DNA of 64,000 bases from Candidatus Rifleibacteriota bacterium (lineage in GTDB: Bacteria > Muiribacteriota > Ozemobacteria > Ozemobacterales > Ozemobacteraceae). A program made the translations under genes and the position numbers. Below the pieces are notes generated by a model. That model was not told where the DNA came from, ran no database searches, and saw nothing but the letters and a program-made list of their open reading frames with translations. The DNA lies in the NCBI GenBank assembly GCA_024710355.1, contig JANJUX010000011.1:62001-126000 (forward strand), given 5' to 3'. This document shows, in pieces, positions 50,755 through 60,092 of this stretch. Numbering within the stretch: the stretch's first letter is position 1; every line of letters starts with the position of its first letter.

Positions 50755-51060
50755 TTGCAACAGTTATCAGATATCAGCAGCAGATTGAAAAGCCTTCAGG
50801 AAACCGCCATGGCAGAAGAAACGCCTCTGAAGGCAAAAATTCTGCTGGTTCTCGCGATTGTTTATTTTCTGTCGCCGATCGACCTGATTCCTGATTTTAT
50901 ACCGGTGATCGGCTATCTTGACGATCTGATTATCGTGCCGACGCTTATCTGGCTAGCCTTCAGAGAAATTGAAAAGAACGCCAGGGAAAAACGGGCTGAG
51001 GCTCTGCGCTCTTCAGCGGTTGGTTTGAACGAGCCTGAACAGTGTGAGGTCATGAAATGA
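50755..51060 (+). CDS. DUF1232 (YkvA-type) membrane protein
   Basis: TTG start supported by GGAG eight bases upstream and an extended -10 (TGGTAGAAT) 35 bp before; an ATG lies 18 codons later. The 101 residues include the family signature FLSPIDLIPDFIPVIGYLDD within two short hydrophobic helices. Function is unknown in all bacteria. Overlaps the HAD gene by ATGA. Confidence 0.88.
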   Translation: MQQLSDISSRLKSLQETAMAEETPLKAKILLVLAIVYFLSPIDLIPDFIPVIGYLDDLIIVPTLIWLAFREIEKNAREKRAEALRSSAVGLNEPEQCEVMK

Positions 51061-51671
51061 AGTCCGGCAAGGTTATTCTTTGCGATCTTGGTGGGGTTCT
51101 CATCGACCTGCACTGGGTAGAGCACGCCAGAGGCCTTTTCGGAAAAGATATGTCTGCCGATGAACTCAAGACGAGATGGTTATCTCTGAAGTCGGTGCTG
51201 GAATTTGAAACCGGGAATGTCGATTTTCAGACTTTTTATCGGCTTTTTTGTGATGAAACCGGCGCCAAAATCACATTTGACAGATTTAAAAGTGAATTTA
51301 CCGGTATTATCGGTCCGGTTAAGGCGGGCTGTTATGAAATTCTCGATCAGCTCGCCGGCTGCGGCCGCCTGGCAATGCTTTCAAACACCAATTATCTGCA
51401 TGTTGAGCATCTGAGGCAGGTAAGCAGAATTTTTGCTCCCTTTGCCGATCTCTTTTTTTCTTATGAGCTTCGCATGGCCAAGCCTGAACGCCGAATTTTT
51501 GCTGTAGTTGCCGATCGGCTCGGCTGTGTCGCTTCAGATATTCTGTTTTTCGACGACAGCCAGGCCAACATAGATGCGGCTGTCAGCTTCGGAATGCATG
51601 GATTCAGAGTCGAATCGCCTCAGGAAATCGCAAAAATTGTCGATGCACGCTTAAAAAGCGGCATGCTATAA
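51057..51671 (+). CDS. HAD-superfamily hydrolase (YihX-like)
   Basis: 204 residues with the four HAD motifs: CDLGGVLIDLHW (the nucleophile Asp, though the usual second Asp of DxD is Gly-Gly here: D-L-G-G-V-L-I-D as in YihX-type enzymes), LSNTNYLHVEHL (motif II), MAKPERRIF (motif III Lys) and LFFDDSQANID (motif IV). It is probably a small-molecule phosphatase. Translationally coupled to the DUF1232 gene. Confidence 0.88.
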   Translation: MKSGKVILCDLGGVLIDLHWVEHARGLFGKDMSADELKTRWLSLKSVLEFETGNVDFQTFYRLFCDETGAKITFDRFKSEFTGIIGPVKAGCYEILDQLAGCGRLAMLSNTNYLHVEHLRQVSRIFAPFADLFFSYELRMAKPERRIFAVVADRLGCVASDILFFDDSQANIDAAVSFGMHGFRVESPQEIAKIVDARLKSGML

Positions 51672-51672
51672 T
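51644..51672 (+). promoter_or_regulatory. Promoter of yhbY-like gene
   Basis: Extended -10 TGCTATAAT with perfect TATAAT (51667-51672) overlapping the upstream stop codon; weak -35 TGCACG (51644-51649) at 17-bp spacing. Confidence 0.55.
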
Positions 51673-51704
51673 CAGCAGAAATTTACAACGACCGGAGTAA
51701 TAAC

Positions 51705-52010
51705 GTGAAACTGTCATCAAACCAGAGAAAACACCTTGAAGCACTTGCCAATCCAATGGATGCAATTATCAGAATCGGCAAGCAGGGGCTTGAGGCAAAG
51801 ATTGTCAGCAGTGTCATCGAAGCCTTCAATTCACACGAACTGATAAAGATCAAGCTGCTCGATACTTCTCCGGTAGACGCCGAAGAGGTGGTTGACGAGA
51901 TTCTTGACGCCACCGATGCGGTTCTGGTCAGAACCATCGGCCGGGTAATCATTCTTTATCGCCCTTTTACCGATAAACCCCGCAAAATTGAGCTGCCCGC
52001 CGCCCGCTAA
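51705..52010 (+). CDS. yhbY: YhbY-like RNA-binding protein (CRM domain)
   Basis: GTG start, GGAG about 9 bases upstream. 101 residues of the CRS1-YhbY domain: LSSNQRKHLEALANPMDAII, RIGKQGLEAKIVSSV, HELIKIKLLD and VRTIGRVIILYRP. YhbY associates with the pre-50S ribosomal subunit in assembly. It stands alone, with its own promoter. Confidence 0.93.
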   Translation: MKLSSNQRKHLEALANPMDAIIRIGKQGLEAKIVSSVIEAFNSHELIKIKLLDTSPVDAEEVVDEILDATDAVLVRTIGRVIILYRPFTDKPRKIELPAAR

Positions 52011-52016
52011 AATTTT

Positions 52017-52045
52017 ATGACAGCCGGGCATTTTTCTCTTATAAT
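52017..52045 (+). promoter_or_regulatory. Promoter of the hybrid histidine kinase gene
   Basis: -35 ATGACA (52017-52022), 17-bp spacer, perfect -10 TATAAT (52040-52045), giving a leader of about 75 nt. Confidence 0.7.
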
Positions 52046-52099
52046 GGAATCAGAGATAGAAAAAATCAGAGAAGAGAATTGGTTAGTCTTAAAGAGAGG

Positions 52100-52119
52100 G
52101 GGCCGCTTGCACGTGGCCC
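52100..52119 (+). promoter_or_regulatory. Hairpin at the kinase ribosome-binding site
   Basis: GGGCC, 10-nt loop, GGCCC, six bases before the ATG. Its left arm overlaps the purine-rich GAGAGGGGG that would serve as Shine-Dalgarno, so it could limit translation. Confidence 0.4.
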
Positions 52120-52125
52120 GAACTT

Positions 52126-55100
52126 ATGCAGAGGCAGAAATCCATACTGTCGCCTTCTGTCAGGAGCGAAAATGCAAGGGCTTTTCGCTCCTTTAAGTTG
52201 CGCTTTATCTCGTGGTATCTGCCTGCAGCGTTTTTGCTTGCAGGCCTGTTGACCGTTTCACTTGTCTGGTTTTCGCAGAGAAGCTACGCCAACCGCCAGC
52301 AAAGCCACGTTCTTGAACGTTTTGCCCGCCACGGAGAATATCTCCGCATGGCGATTCTCAGCAAAAACTTCCAGGAAATGTCTTCATATCTCGAAAAGGT
52401 TTCTGAACAACTCGACCTCTCTGAAATCGTGGTTTACGACGGCAGCAGCCGGCCGATTGCATCATTTTCACAGGGGGTCACGGCCCCGGCGTTCTCTGAA
52501 CTCAGAGTTCCGCTGATCGTTCAGGAAAACTCTTCAAAAGCTGAAGAGGTCTGGGTTGTGGCAATGAAAATACCTCCCGGGCCCTTTATCGGCCTGATCG
52601 ACAGTTTCATGTTTTATCAGCTGCTGATTCTGGCTGCCCTGGTGATTTTTTCCGTTGCCGGAACATTTTTTGCCTTTGACAGCATCGTTATCAGACCTTT
52701 GCAGAGCCTGAAACACGCAATGCGTGAGATGATCGGGGGCAGTAATGACGGGCTTGCCGCGATAATCGAAAATGACGAAGTCGGTGAAGCCTGCAGTATT
52801 TTCAATGAACTCGCGAAAGAGCGCGCAAAAGAGGCCAGGCTGGTGCATAGTTTCAGTATGCAGGCGGGCATCGTCTGCTTTAAATACGATCCGGCGACTG
52901 ATTTTTTCGAATTTTCCGGGCGTTTTCCCGAAACCCTGAATTTTGATGTTGCACTGCTCAAATCATCCCAGGAACTCTTTGCAATGACTCATCCAGATGT
53001 AAGAGGTGAATGTAAACAGGAGTGGTATGACCTCAGAGAACGTTTTCGCACCGAAGAATCAGGCCACCGCGAGATTGATTTAAAATTGTACAACCCGAAA
53101 GAGGAGTTCAGCGGGGCTACCGAAGAAAACTGGGTGAGAATGATTATCGACTGGCTGAGTATCGATGGCAGGCGCCAGATTCGCGGAATAATCAAAGATA
53201 TCACTCAGATGCGGCAGCGCGAAGCTCAGCTGAAAAGTCAGGCCGAAAGTTTCCGCATGATCTATGAAAACAGCCCCGTTGGTATCTGGCGCTGTGTCTG
53301 TAACAACGATCTCTATTATTATATGAATCATGCCATGGCCCGAATTCTTGGCTACAGATCACCGGAAGAGGCCATCGAAAAGATTCAGAGCATCAGTCGT
53401 GACGTGTTTTTCAATCCGGGCGAGCGGGCCTTTTTTCTCGATGAGGTTAAAAAACGTGATCAGGTCGGCAATTTCGAACTTCGATTGCGCAAGGCAGACG
53501 GGACCATCTTCTGGGGCGCTCTCTTCGGCAGGCTCTTTACCGATCATAATGTGCAGTATTGTGAGGGCGGGCTCATCGATATAACCGAAAGAAAACAGCT
53601 TGACGAGCAGCTGCGCAGTAATGAAGAATTTCTGCGTCAGGGCCTTGAGGCATCGGGGCTGGTTCTCTGGCAACTCGATCCTGTAACCGGTCGGATGCAT
53701 CTGAAGGGCTCGATAAAAGAACTTCTTGGCTCAGGCTTGACTGAGGCGACTTCGTTAAAAGTTCTGCAGCGTCTGGTTCACCCCGAAGACCTTGCCCGGT
53801 TCGGCGGTGGCATTGACCGCCTCAGACGCGGTGAAAGCATTCAGGGCAACGACCACAGCCGTTTCGAATTCAGAATATGCAAGGTAGATGAAGCGAAAAG
53901 GGTCGAAATCAGATGGCTTACCGCTTCGGCAGTGCGCTCCGAAACGCTTTCCGGTGGCCGTCAAGGTCACATTAACGGTTTTTTCTTTGATATTACCGCG
54001 CAAAAAGATGCCGAAATTCGGCTGACCAGAGCTGTAGAAACCGCCAAGGCCGAAAGTCGTCAGAAATCAGAGTTTTTCGCGGGAGTCAGCCATGAAGTCA
54101 GAACGCCACTCAATGCCATAATCGGTTTCAGCGAACTTCTGCTGCCAATGATCGAAAACTCAAAAGGGCAGCATTTTATGAATTCGATTCTGTCTTCGAG
54201 CCGAAGCCTTATAAATATTCTCAACAGCATGCTCGACCTGAGTCGACTCGAAGCCGGCAAGGTCGAGCTCGTTCTCGAGCCGGTAAGAATCAACGAATTG
54301 ATTGCCGACATCAGACAGAGCCACCTTTCCGATGCCGAAAGGCGTAACCTCGAATTCAAGGTTAAGGTGGCCGACAATGTGCCGCCAGTGCTTATTCTTG
54401 ATGAATTCAGGCTCAGACAGGTGATTTCAAACCTTCTGACCAATTCCTTTCATTACACTGCGAGCGGCAGTGTGAATCTCTCGGTGCTGGCTGCAGTCAA
54501 GCAGCCGCAGCAGTCAGTCGATCTCAGCATTTCGGTGCATGACACCGGCCAGGGTATTCATTCTGACGACCTCGCCGACCTATTCAAGCCATTCAGCCAG
54601 AAAAATTCATTTCAGAAGAGTCACGGAAGCGGCGCCGGCCTTGGTCTGGCAATCTGCCGGCATCTCGTCGAACTCATGGGCGGTAGAATCAGGGTGAAAA
54701 GCGAAATTCAATGCGGCAGCCGTTTTGAAATTCTGCTGCGCGATGTAAAAATAGCCGCTTCAGAAAACGCTGCGGCTCCTGCCAGTCTTGAGCGGCAGCA
54801 CTACCGGTTTGACGGCCAGAAAATTCTTGTTGCCGATGATACGGCTTCGAATCGCGAACTCATGGCCGAAGCGATGCGCAGCTCGGGCCTTCAGGTCGTG
54901 TGCGCTGCTGACGGCGAAGAGGCGGTTCAGATGGCTATAAAAGAACAGCCCGAGCTGATCCTCATGGATATCAGAATGCCAAGAAAGGATGGCGTCGCGG
55001 CGGTAAAGGAGCTGCGGGCGATTCCGGCACTTTCAGGGGTTCCGGTGGTTGCGGTTACCGCCTCTGCCAGTGCCCGCGAGCATCGCGAGTTGACCGAACT

Positions 55101-55518
55101 TTTCGATGGTTTCATTTATAAACCGGTAAGTCTGCTGCGTCTGTTTGCCGAGGCCGCAAAACATCTGAAACACAAGGTCAGAGAAGATCATCAGGAGTCT
55201 CGGCCGGCGATGATGTCGGCTGAATCGTTCGAGCAGCTGAGCGACCCGTGGCGGCTCGTTGAAAGCATCAGCAAAGAATACATGCCGGCACTCAAAGAAT
55301 TCGAAGGAGCGGTAGCCATTGAAAATGTTTCGCTGCTTGCCGAGTCTTTAAAAGCTCTGGCATTGAGACATTCATGCAACCTTCTTACCATCGAGGCTGA
55401 ACGCCTCAAAGCCTCTGCCGAAAAATTCGACCTGGCCGGTATAGACGATGCGCGCAAGCACATCAGAATGATTTTTGAACAGATTCTGCAACTTTATCAG
55501 CGGCAGCTGAGCGCATAA
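52126..55518 (+). CDS. Hybrid sensor histidine kinase with PAS, HATPase and receiver domains
   Basis: 1130 residues. TM1 (about 28-50), a periplasmic sensor, TM2 (about 165-185) and HAMP come first. Three PAS-like regions follow (about 240-365, 366-490, 500-635; the second with IYENSPVGIWR). The HisKA domain holds the phospho-accepting His in SHEVRTPLNAIIGFSELL and the HATPase has DTGQGIHSDDLADLFKPF and GAGLGLAICRHLVE. The receiver domain (about 900-1020) has ILVADDTASN, ILMDIRMPRKDG and the conserved Lys in FIYKPV. The last ~100 residues are helical and may be an Hpt domain with His in LRHSCNLL, which is uncertain. No response regulator gene is adjacent. Confidence 0.92.
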   Translation: MQRQKSILSPSVRSENARAFRSFKLRFISWYLPAAFLLAGLLTVSLVWFSQRSYANRQQSHVLERFARHGEYLRMAILSKNFQEMSSYLEKVSEQLDLSEIVVYDGSSRPIASFSQGVTAPAFSELRVPLIVQENSSKAEEVWVVAMKIPPGPFIGLIDSFMFYQLLILAALVIFSVAGTFFAFDSIVIRPLQSLKHAMREMIGGSNDGLAAIIENDEVGEACSIFNELAKERAKEARLVHSFSMQAGIVCFKYDPATDFFEFSGRFPETLNFDVALLKSSQELFAMTHPDVRGECKQEWYDLRERFRTEESGHREIDLKLYNPKEEFSGATEENWVRMIIDWLSIDGRRQIRGIIKDITQMRQREAQLKSQAESFRMIYENSPVGIWRCVCNNDLYYYMNHAMARILGYRSPEEAIEKIQSISRDVFFNPGERAFFLDEVKKRDQVGNFELRLRKADGTIFWGALFGRLFTDHNVQYCEGGLIDITERKQLDEQLRSNEEFLRQGLEASGLVLWQLDPVTGRMHLKGSIKELLGSGLTEATSLKVLQRLVHPEDLARFGGGIDRLRRGESIQGNDHSRFEFRICKVDEAKRVEIRWLTASAVRSETLSGGRQGHINGFFFDITAQKDAEIRLTRAVETAKAESRQKSEFFAGVSHEVRTPLNAIIGFSELLLPMIENSKGQHFMNSILSSSRSLINILNSMLDLSRLEAGKVELVLEPVRINELIADIRQSHLSDAERRNLEFKVKVADNVPPVLILDEFRLRQVISNLLTNSFHYTASGSVNLSVLAAVKQPQQSVDLSISVHDTGQGIHSDDLADLFKPFSQKNSFQKSHGSGAGLGLAICRHLVELMGGRIRVKSEIQCGSRFEILLRDVKIAASENAAAPASLERQHYRFDGQKILVADDTASNRELMAEAMRSSGLQVVCAADGEEAVQMAIKEQPELILMDIRMPRKDGVAAVKELRAIPALSGVPVVAVTASASAREHRELTELFDGFIYKPVSLLRLFAEAAKHLKHKVREDHQESRPAMMSAESFEQLSDPWRLVESISKEYMPALKEFEGAVAIENVSLLAESLKALALRHSCNLLTIEAERLKASAEKFDLAGIDDARKHIRMIFEQILQLYQRQLSA

Positions 55519-56015
55519 GAAATAACGAACTGCCGCTGTTCATCGGTTTCCGGGCTGCGCGTGAACCTGGCGGCATTGCTGGCAGAAAAAAGTCTGGCCA
55601 CTTCAGTCAGGGCTTCTTCGCCTGATTTTCCCTGTGAACATAGCCAGCAGCCAACCACAGTGCCGGTGCGACCCACGCCACCACGACAGTGAAGATAGAT
55701 TTTATGGCCACCCGCCAGAAGCTCGTTGAGATGCTGTACAATCTCTTGCATGCCTGCCAGGTCGGGTATTGAATAGTCTCTGATCTCGAAACGCCGGTAA
55801 CCGGTGTTTTTGTCGGTAATGCTCTTTATTACAGCCTGATAATGGGTCAGCTCATCTTCTTCAGTCAGGTCGACAAACGCGTCAATACCGGTCGCCAGCA
55901 GACGGCGCAGAAAATCATCGGCGTCGTCGATTCCCGGGTTATAGGGGTAGCCGCCAGCCAGAAAGCGATCCTGAACAACCCACCAGCATCGGCCGGGGAG
56001 CTGAATCTTGTGCAT
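55497..56015 (-). CDS. Dual-specificity/tyrosine protein phosphatase
   Basis: ATG at 56015 (MHKIQLPG) has GGAGG six bases upstream. 172 residues with the C-x5-R loop HCRGGVGRTGTVVGCWL, general-acid loop region DYSIPDLAG, and the opening WWVVQDRFLAGGYP typical of small DSP-like enzymes of bacteria and plants. It dephosphorylates proteins or phospholipids. Its 3' end overlaps that of the hybrid kinase gene by 22 bp (convergent). Confidence 0.9.
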   Translation of the reverse strand: MHKIQLPGRCWWVVQDRFLAGGYPYNPGIDDADDFLRRLLATGIDAFVDLTEEDELTHYQAVIKSITDKNTGYRRFEIRDYSIPDLAGMQEIVQHLNELLAGGHKIYLHCRGGVGRTGTVVGCWLCSQGKSGEEALTEVARLFSASNAARFTRSPETDEQRQFVISYALSCR

Positions 56016-56112
56016 GCCTGCCTCCATCTTTCGTTAACTTCCGGCATGATTCTAGCATTTTTTGCCTGACATCTGTTATATTCTTGAAAACTCTCGTTAA
56101 AGGCTGTTGTGG

Positions 56113-56796
56113 ATGCATAATTTGCGGGCTGTGCCTCTGGTGTTTTTTCTGGCGCTGCTGCTGGTTCCGGCAATGTTTAGCCGGTCAGAGCTTCTGGCGC
56201 AGGAATTTGATCTGACGCCTTATCAGCAGACAATCGCCAGCGATGCGACGACTCCAGCCGAAATTCTTTACCCGCCATTTTTCAGAAAAATTGATGCGAT
56301 AAACCTGAAAAATATTTATCGCGAAATCCGCTCCAGATTTCATTTTTTTGCGGGTCTGCGCCTTGAACCATCATATTTTAACTGCTATAAAATGCAGCGT
56401 CGTATCGACAAAGCACTGGAACGAATGGTCACAGACAAGGGCGGACTGCCATTTTCGAGCCTGGATGACCTGCTTCTCTACGCTCGTAATTCACCACTTG
56501 AACCATATCTGCGACCAATGCCTCTCAAATCCGATGCCAGCTGTACCTTTAAATCCTTCGGTGACCTGCGTCATGGTGGCATAATCTATTGCGCTTACCA
56601 TGGCCCTGATGTCAACGGTTCGTTTTATAAAGAACATTTTGACGAAATTTCGCGGGCCCGCCCGATTTTTACCTCTTTCGACATGGTTGAGCTGCTGATT
56701 TTTCTGCCGGCTTTGCTTATTCTGCCATTCATCTGGTGGATTTCGAAGAAGGCTCTGCAGAGAGACCTGCCAGTCAGCCCTGAATCTCAGGGTTGA
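56113..56796 (+). CDS. Exported/membrane protein of unknown function
   Basis: Start ATG 56113 (TTG at 56107 is also possible). 227 residues: a signal peptide (about 5-28, ending ELLAQEF), a soluble region with many aromatic residues (YKMQRRIDKALERMVTDKGG, LRHGGIIYCAYHG), and a C-terminal transmembrane helix (about 195-215) with a basic cytoplasmic end. The DKGGLPFSSLDDLL piece resembles pilin-like or secreted type-II-pseudopilin minor motifs, but no function can be given. Confidence 0.6.
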   Translation: MHNLRAVPLVFFLALLLVPAMFSRSELLAQEFDLTPYQQTIASDATTPAEILYPPFFRKIDAINLKNIYREIRSRFHFFAGLRLEPSYFNCYKMQRRIDKALERMVTDKGGLPFSSLDDLLLYARNSPLEPYLRPMPLKSDASCTFKSFGDLRHGGIIYCAYHGPDVNGSFYKEHFDEISRARPIFTSFDMVELLIFLPALLILPFIWWISKKALQRDLPVSPESQG

Positions 56797-56867
56797 AAAA
56801 GCCTTTTGATTTCTATATCATTAACGCGAAGTCAGCGAACTGGCTATCCTGATTGGCGGTTTCATTA

Positions 56868-58172
56868 ATGCACGCCGGACACACACCGTTTTTTTTACGC
56901 TATCCGCAGTTTTTCAGGCTCTGGCTTGGGCAGGTAACCAGTCAGGCAGGCAACAAAATCTATCAGATTGCCATTATCTGGTGGATTCTCAACGAAAACC
57001 CGGTTCACGGCGGCTTTGCTCTTGGCGCTTTCATGGTCGCCGGCGCTTTGCCATCGCTGCTTTTCTGCAACCTGATCGGAAGGGTCGTAGACCGCATGCC
57101 TGCCAGAAGAATGCTGGTCAGCTGCGACCTTGCCTCTACTGCCCTTCTTGCCGGTATCGGCTGGTCTTTGTATACCGGCAGTCTTGATTTGAAAATCGCA
57201 TTTCTGATGAGCTTTCTGCTCGCCACTGCCGAAGGCTTTTTTAATCCGGCGGTTACCAAGTGCCTGCCATCACTGGTTGATGAAGAGGCGATCGAACAGG
57301 CAGTGGCTTTTCAGGCTTCGACACAGTATCTTGCCAGCTTCGGTGGCTCGGTACTCGGCGCCATGCTGATTGGCTGGCTCGGAATTCCGCTGCTGATTTC
57401 TCTGACGGCAGTGAATTATTTCATTTCTGCAATGATCGAGCTGACGATAAAGTTCCCCGAAGATAGACAGCCAGAGAACGCCGCTGCACAAGAGAAAGAC
57501 GCTGCTGCCGACCAGAAAACACCCGATGAAGGCGCTAAGGCTCCGGTTGCGGAGGGTCGCGAAAACATCGACTGGCAGCGGTTTCCTTTGCTTAAGTCAC
57601 TTTTGACCGGGTTTGGGCTGGTTAATTTTTTTGCCACGCCTGTTCTCATCGTGATCCCGCTCTATGTTAAAAAGGTGCTGCTGGCCGAGGCGCGAACTCT
57701 TGGCTTTCTTGAAGCCGCACTCTGGATTGGCATTCTTCTCGGCACCTTTGCCGCAGCTCTTTTCAGGTCAGGGCAGCGCACCATACGTCTGGGTGCCGCC
57801 AGCATGCTGGTGTTCGGCGTCTGTATGTTTATTCCCGGGTTTTTTACAAATTCTGTGGCGTTTGGCGCAGCCCTGTTTTTTGCCGGCATGTCGCTGGGTA
57901 TTAACAATGTTAAGTTCATCACCCTTTTCCAAAGGGTGGTTGCCGACGAAATCAAGGGGCGGTTCTTTGCCGCCATGCAGGCAATCATCGGCTTTTCCTT
58001 TCCGATTGCCTATCTGGTCTTCGGTTATCTTGGCGACCTGCTATCGCCAGACCGCGTCTGTCTGGTGCAGGGAGTCGGGATTCTCGCAGTTGCCGCCTGG
58101 TTTTACAGCCTCTCAGGCCGAGAAGCGGAGCTTTTTAAACATGATTCCGGCACTGAGCAGCCAAATGGCTGA
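56868..58172 (+). CDS. MFS transporter (drug/siderophore exporter type)
   Basis: 434 residues with 12 predicted helices and a hydrophilic loop in the middle (PEDRQPENAAAQEKDAAADQ). The MFS loop 2-3 motif is GRVVDRMPARRMLV. The N-terminus (FFLRYPQFFRLWLGQVTSQAG) is typical of the MFS_3/EntS-like exporters. No clear Shine-Dalgarno precedes the ATG; the ORF-track start at 56853 is an alternative. It is just upstream of the tetR promoter, so it may be functionally linked to the efflux operon but is transcribed separately. Confidence 0.85.
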   Translation: MHAGHTPFFLRYPQFFRLWLGQVTSQAGNKIYQIAIIWWILNENPVHGGFALGAFMVAGALPSLLFCNLIGRVVDRMPARRMLVSCDLASTALLAGIGWSLYTGSLDLKIAFLMSFLLATAEGFFNPAVTKCLPSLVDEEAIEQAVAFQASTQYLASFGGSVLGAMLIGWLGIPLLISLTAVNYFISAMIELTIKFPEDRQPENAAAQEKDAAADQKTPDEGAKAPVAEGRENIDWQRFPLLKSLLTGFGLVNFFATPVLIVIPLYVKKVLLAEARTLGFLEAALWIGILLGTFAAALFRSGQRTIRLGAASMLVFGVCMFIPGFFTNSVAFGAALFFAGMSLGINNVKFITLFQRVVADEIKGRFFAAMQAIIGFSFPIAYLVFGYLGDLLSPDRVCLVQGVGILAVAAWFYSLSGREAELFKHDSGTEQPNG

Positions 58173-58175
58173 GGA

Positions 58176-58204
58176 TTGACAAATTTTGCCGCAGCGACTA
58201 AGAT
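58176..58204 (+). promoter_or_regulatory. Promoter of the tetR-MFP-RND operon
   Basis: Perfect -35 TTGACA (58176-58181), 17-bp spacer, -10 TAAGAT (58199-58204), starting four bases after the MFS stop codon. Confidence 0.85.
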
Positions 58205-58221
58205 TAGTTAACGATAACTAA
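58204..58221. promoter_or_regulatory. TetR-type operator
   Basis: TTAGTTA-ACGA-TAACTAA, a perfect 7+7 dyad with 4-bp centre, covering the end of the -10 box and the start point. It is the likely binding site for the regulator encoded 22 bp downstream. Confidence 0.8.
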
Positions 58222-58242
58222 CTTAGTTCGAGGTGAGCAAAT

Positions 58243-58848
58243 ATGGCGCGAAAAACCGGCGAGGCACGCCAGGCCGAAATAATTGCGGTAACCCGCGACC
58301 TGATCTTTAACGAAGGCTTCAGCAACTTTACTGTCAGAACTGTCGCAAGCCGTATCGGCATAAGCGAAGCCGCCATCTACCGCCATTTTAAAAGCAAAGA
58401 AGACCTGCTTCTCGGCCTTCTCGACTCGCTTTTCGTTCCGTGGCGCGAAGCACTCGAAGGCCTGCTGCAGGAGAATGTTGCCGCCCGCCTCAAGCTGCGC
58501 CGGCTCGTCGAAATTCATCTGCATCATCTGGTTATCAGGCAGCTGAACCCGATTCTGTTTTTTTCTGAAGCCATTCGCCCTGAGAATTGTCATCTGTTCG
58601 AAAAACTGAGCAGCAGTCTTGGTTTTTTGCAGAATACCGTTACCGCCATTGTCAGGCAGGGAGTCGAAGCTCGTGAATTCAAACCCGAAACCGAAATTGC
58701 TTCTTCTACCGCATGCATTGTTGGTTTGATTCAGACAACTGTTATCAAATGGACTCTGCAGCGTAAAACCGACGGCCTGGTTGAACACGCCTCTTCGCTT
58801 ATGGATTTCTTTGTCGAACTGATCGAACTGAAAGGATCAAGAAAATGA
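58243..58848 (+). CDS. TetR-family regulator of efflux operon
   Basis: 201 residues. The N-terminal HTH (about 8-55) reads EIIAVTRDLIFNEGF, VASRIGISEAAIYRHFKSKE, the classic TetR_N form, and the C-terminal ligand domain is divergent. It probably represses its own operon through the palindrome upstream and is released by a substrate of the pump. GAGGTGAG is the ribosome-binding site. It overlaps the MFP gene by ATGA. Confidence 0.93.
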   Translation: MARKTGEARQAEIIAVTRDLIFNEGFSNFTVRTVASRIGISEAAIYRHFKSKEDLLLGLLDSLFVPWREALEGLLQENVAARLKLRRLVEIHLHHLVIRQLNPILFFSEAIRPENCHLFEKLSSSLGFLQNTVTAIVRQGVEAREFKPETEIASSTACIVGLIQTTVIKWTLQRKTDGLVEHASSLMDFFVELIELKGSRK

Positions 58849-60092
58849 GCCGAAACGCAAAGACCGCAAAAATTTATTACCTGATTATTGCTGTAATTGC
58901 CATCGCAACCGTTGCGCTGGCCGGTATCGGCCTGGTAAAGATCCGAAGTAAACTGGCCATGGCCAGGCCCATGGAATCAAGGCCCCTTGCCGCCAGAGTT
59001 ATCGAGGTCGCAAACGGGCAGGTCGATAAGACGATTTCAGCCCTGGCAACCGTAAAAAGCGCCGCAACCGTGCAGATCAAGGCCGAAACCGGCGGAAAAA
59101 TTCTCAACCTGCCTTTGCGTGAAGGTGATCGGGTAAAGGCCGGCCAGGTTATCGGCATTATCGACAGCCGCGAACAGGATGCTCAGCTGCAGGCAGCGAA
59201 AGCGCGCAATCAATCAGCTTCGAATCAGGCCGCCGCAACCGCCGCCGCTCTTCAGATGCTGACCAGTCAGATAGATGCGGCACAGACCAATTTTGAATTC
59301 TGGACCGGCGAATTGAAAAGAGACGAAGAGCTATATCAGGCTGGTGCCATAGCACAAACAGCTTTCGAAAATACCAGAAACCGGCATGCAGAGGCGCAGA
59401 GTCGCCTTGCCTCGCTGAAATCTCAAATTCAATCTCAGAAATCCCAGGTTGATGCGTTGCTTTCGCAGAAGACCGCGAGTGAAAAAGATGTGATGCTCTG
59501 GCAGGTGAGGCGCGATTATACCGATCTTACCTCGCCGGTTGACGGCATAATATCTGCCCGACTGCAGGAAGAGGGTAATCGTGTTCTGCCCGGAACAGCA
59601 GTTTATAATATCGAAGACACGACAAAAACCCGCCTTATCATGCAGGTGCCGCAGGAAGCTGCCGTCAGAATCGGGTCGGGGCAGCCGGTGTCACTGCGCG
59701 GGCATGCGTCGGCCAGCTTCTCCGTCAGCCGGGTTTTTCCGGTTTTGAACGAATTCAGACAGGTGACTGTCGAAGCCGAGAGCCCGATTTTGCCTCAGGG
59801 GCTGGTTTATGACATGCAGGTGCCGACCAGTATCGTTGTTGAGCGCGGCGAAGGGGCGGTGATTCCGGAAACAGCCAGATTTGTCGATTTTTCGCGATCA
59901 GACCGCTTTTTTGTCTACGTCGTTAAAGATGGCATTGCGGTGCGCACTTCGGTTGCGCCTGTTCTTGAGGGCGATAACGGAGCGACACTGGCAAATGCCG
60001 CAGAAATTCCGGTCGGAACGGTTCTTGCCGTCGGTTCCTATCTTGAAAATATAAGGCTGCCGGCGTCTTTTGCGATCGAGGTGGTCAAATGA
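58845..60092 (+). CDS. RND efflux periplasmic adaptor (MFP/HlyD family)
   Basis: 415 residues. An N-terminal membrane anchor (about 8-30), lipoyl/barrel-sandwich halves (VQIKAETGGKILNLPLREGD and LTSPVDGIISARLQEEGN), an alpha-hairpin coiled coil between (about 110-215) and beta-barrel and membrane-proximal domains. It bridges the inner-membrane pump and the outer-membrane channel. It overlaps both neighbours by ATGA. Confidence 0.92.
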   Translation: MSRNAKTAKIYYLIIAVIAIATVALAGIGLVKIRSKLAMARPMESRPLAARVIEVANGQVDKTISALATVKSAATVQIKAETGGKILNLPLREGDRVKAGQVIGIIDSREQDAQLQAAKARNQSASNQAAATAAALQMLTSQIDAAQTNFEFWTGELKRDEELYQAGAIAQTAFENTRNRHAEAQSRLASLKSQIQSQKSQVDALLSQKTASEKDVMLWQVRRDYTDLTSPVDGIISARLQEEGNRVLPGTAVYNIEDTTKTRLIMQVPQEAAVRIGSGQPVSLRGHASASFSVSRVFPVLNEFRQVTVEAESPILPQGLVYDMQVPTSIVVERGEGAVIPETARFVDFSRSDRFFVYVVKDGIAVRTSVAPVLEGDNGATLANAAEIPVGTVLAVGSYLENIRLPASFAIEVVK

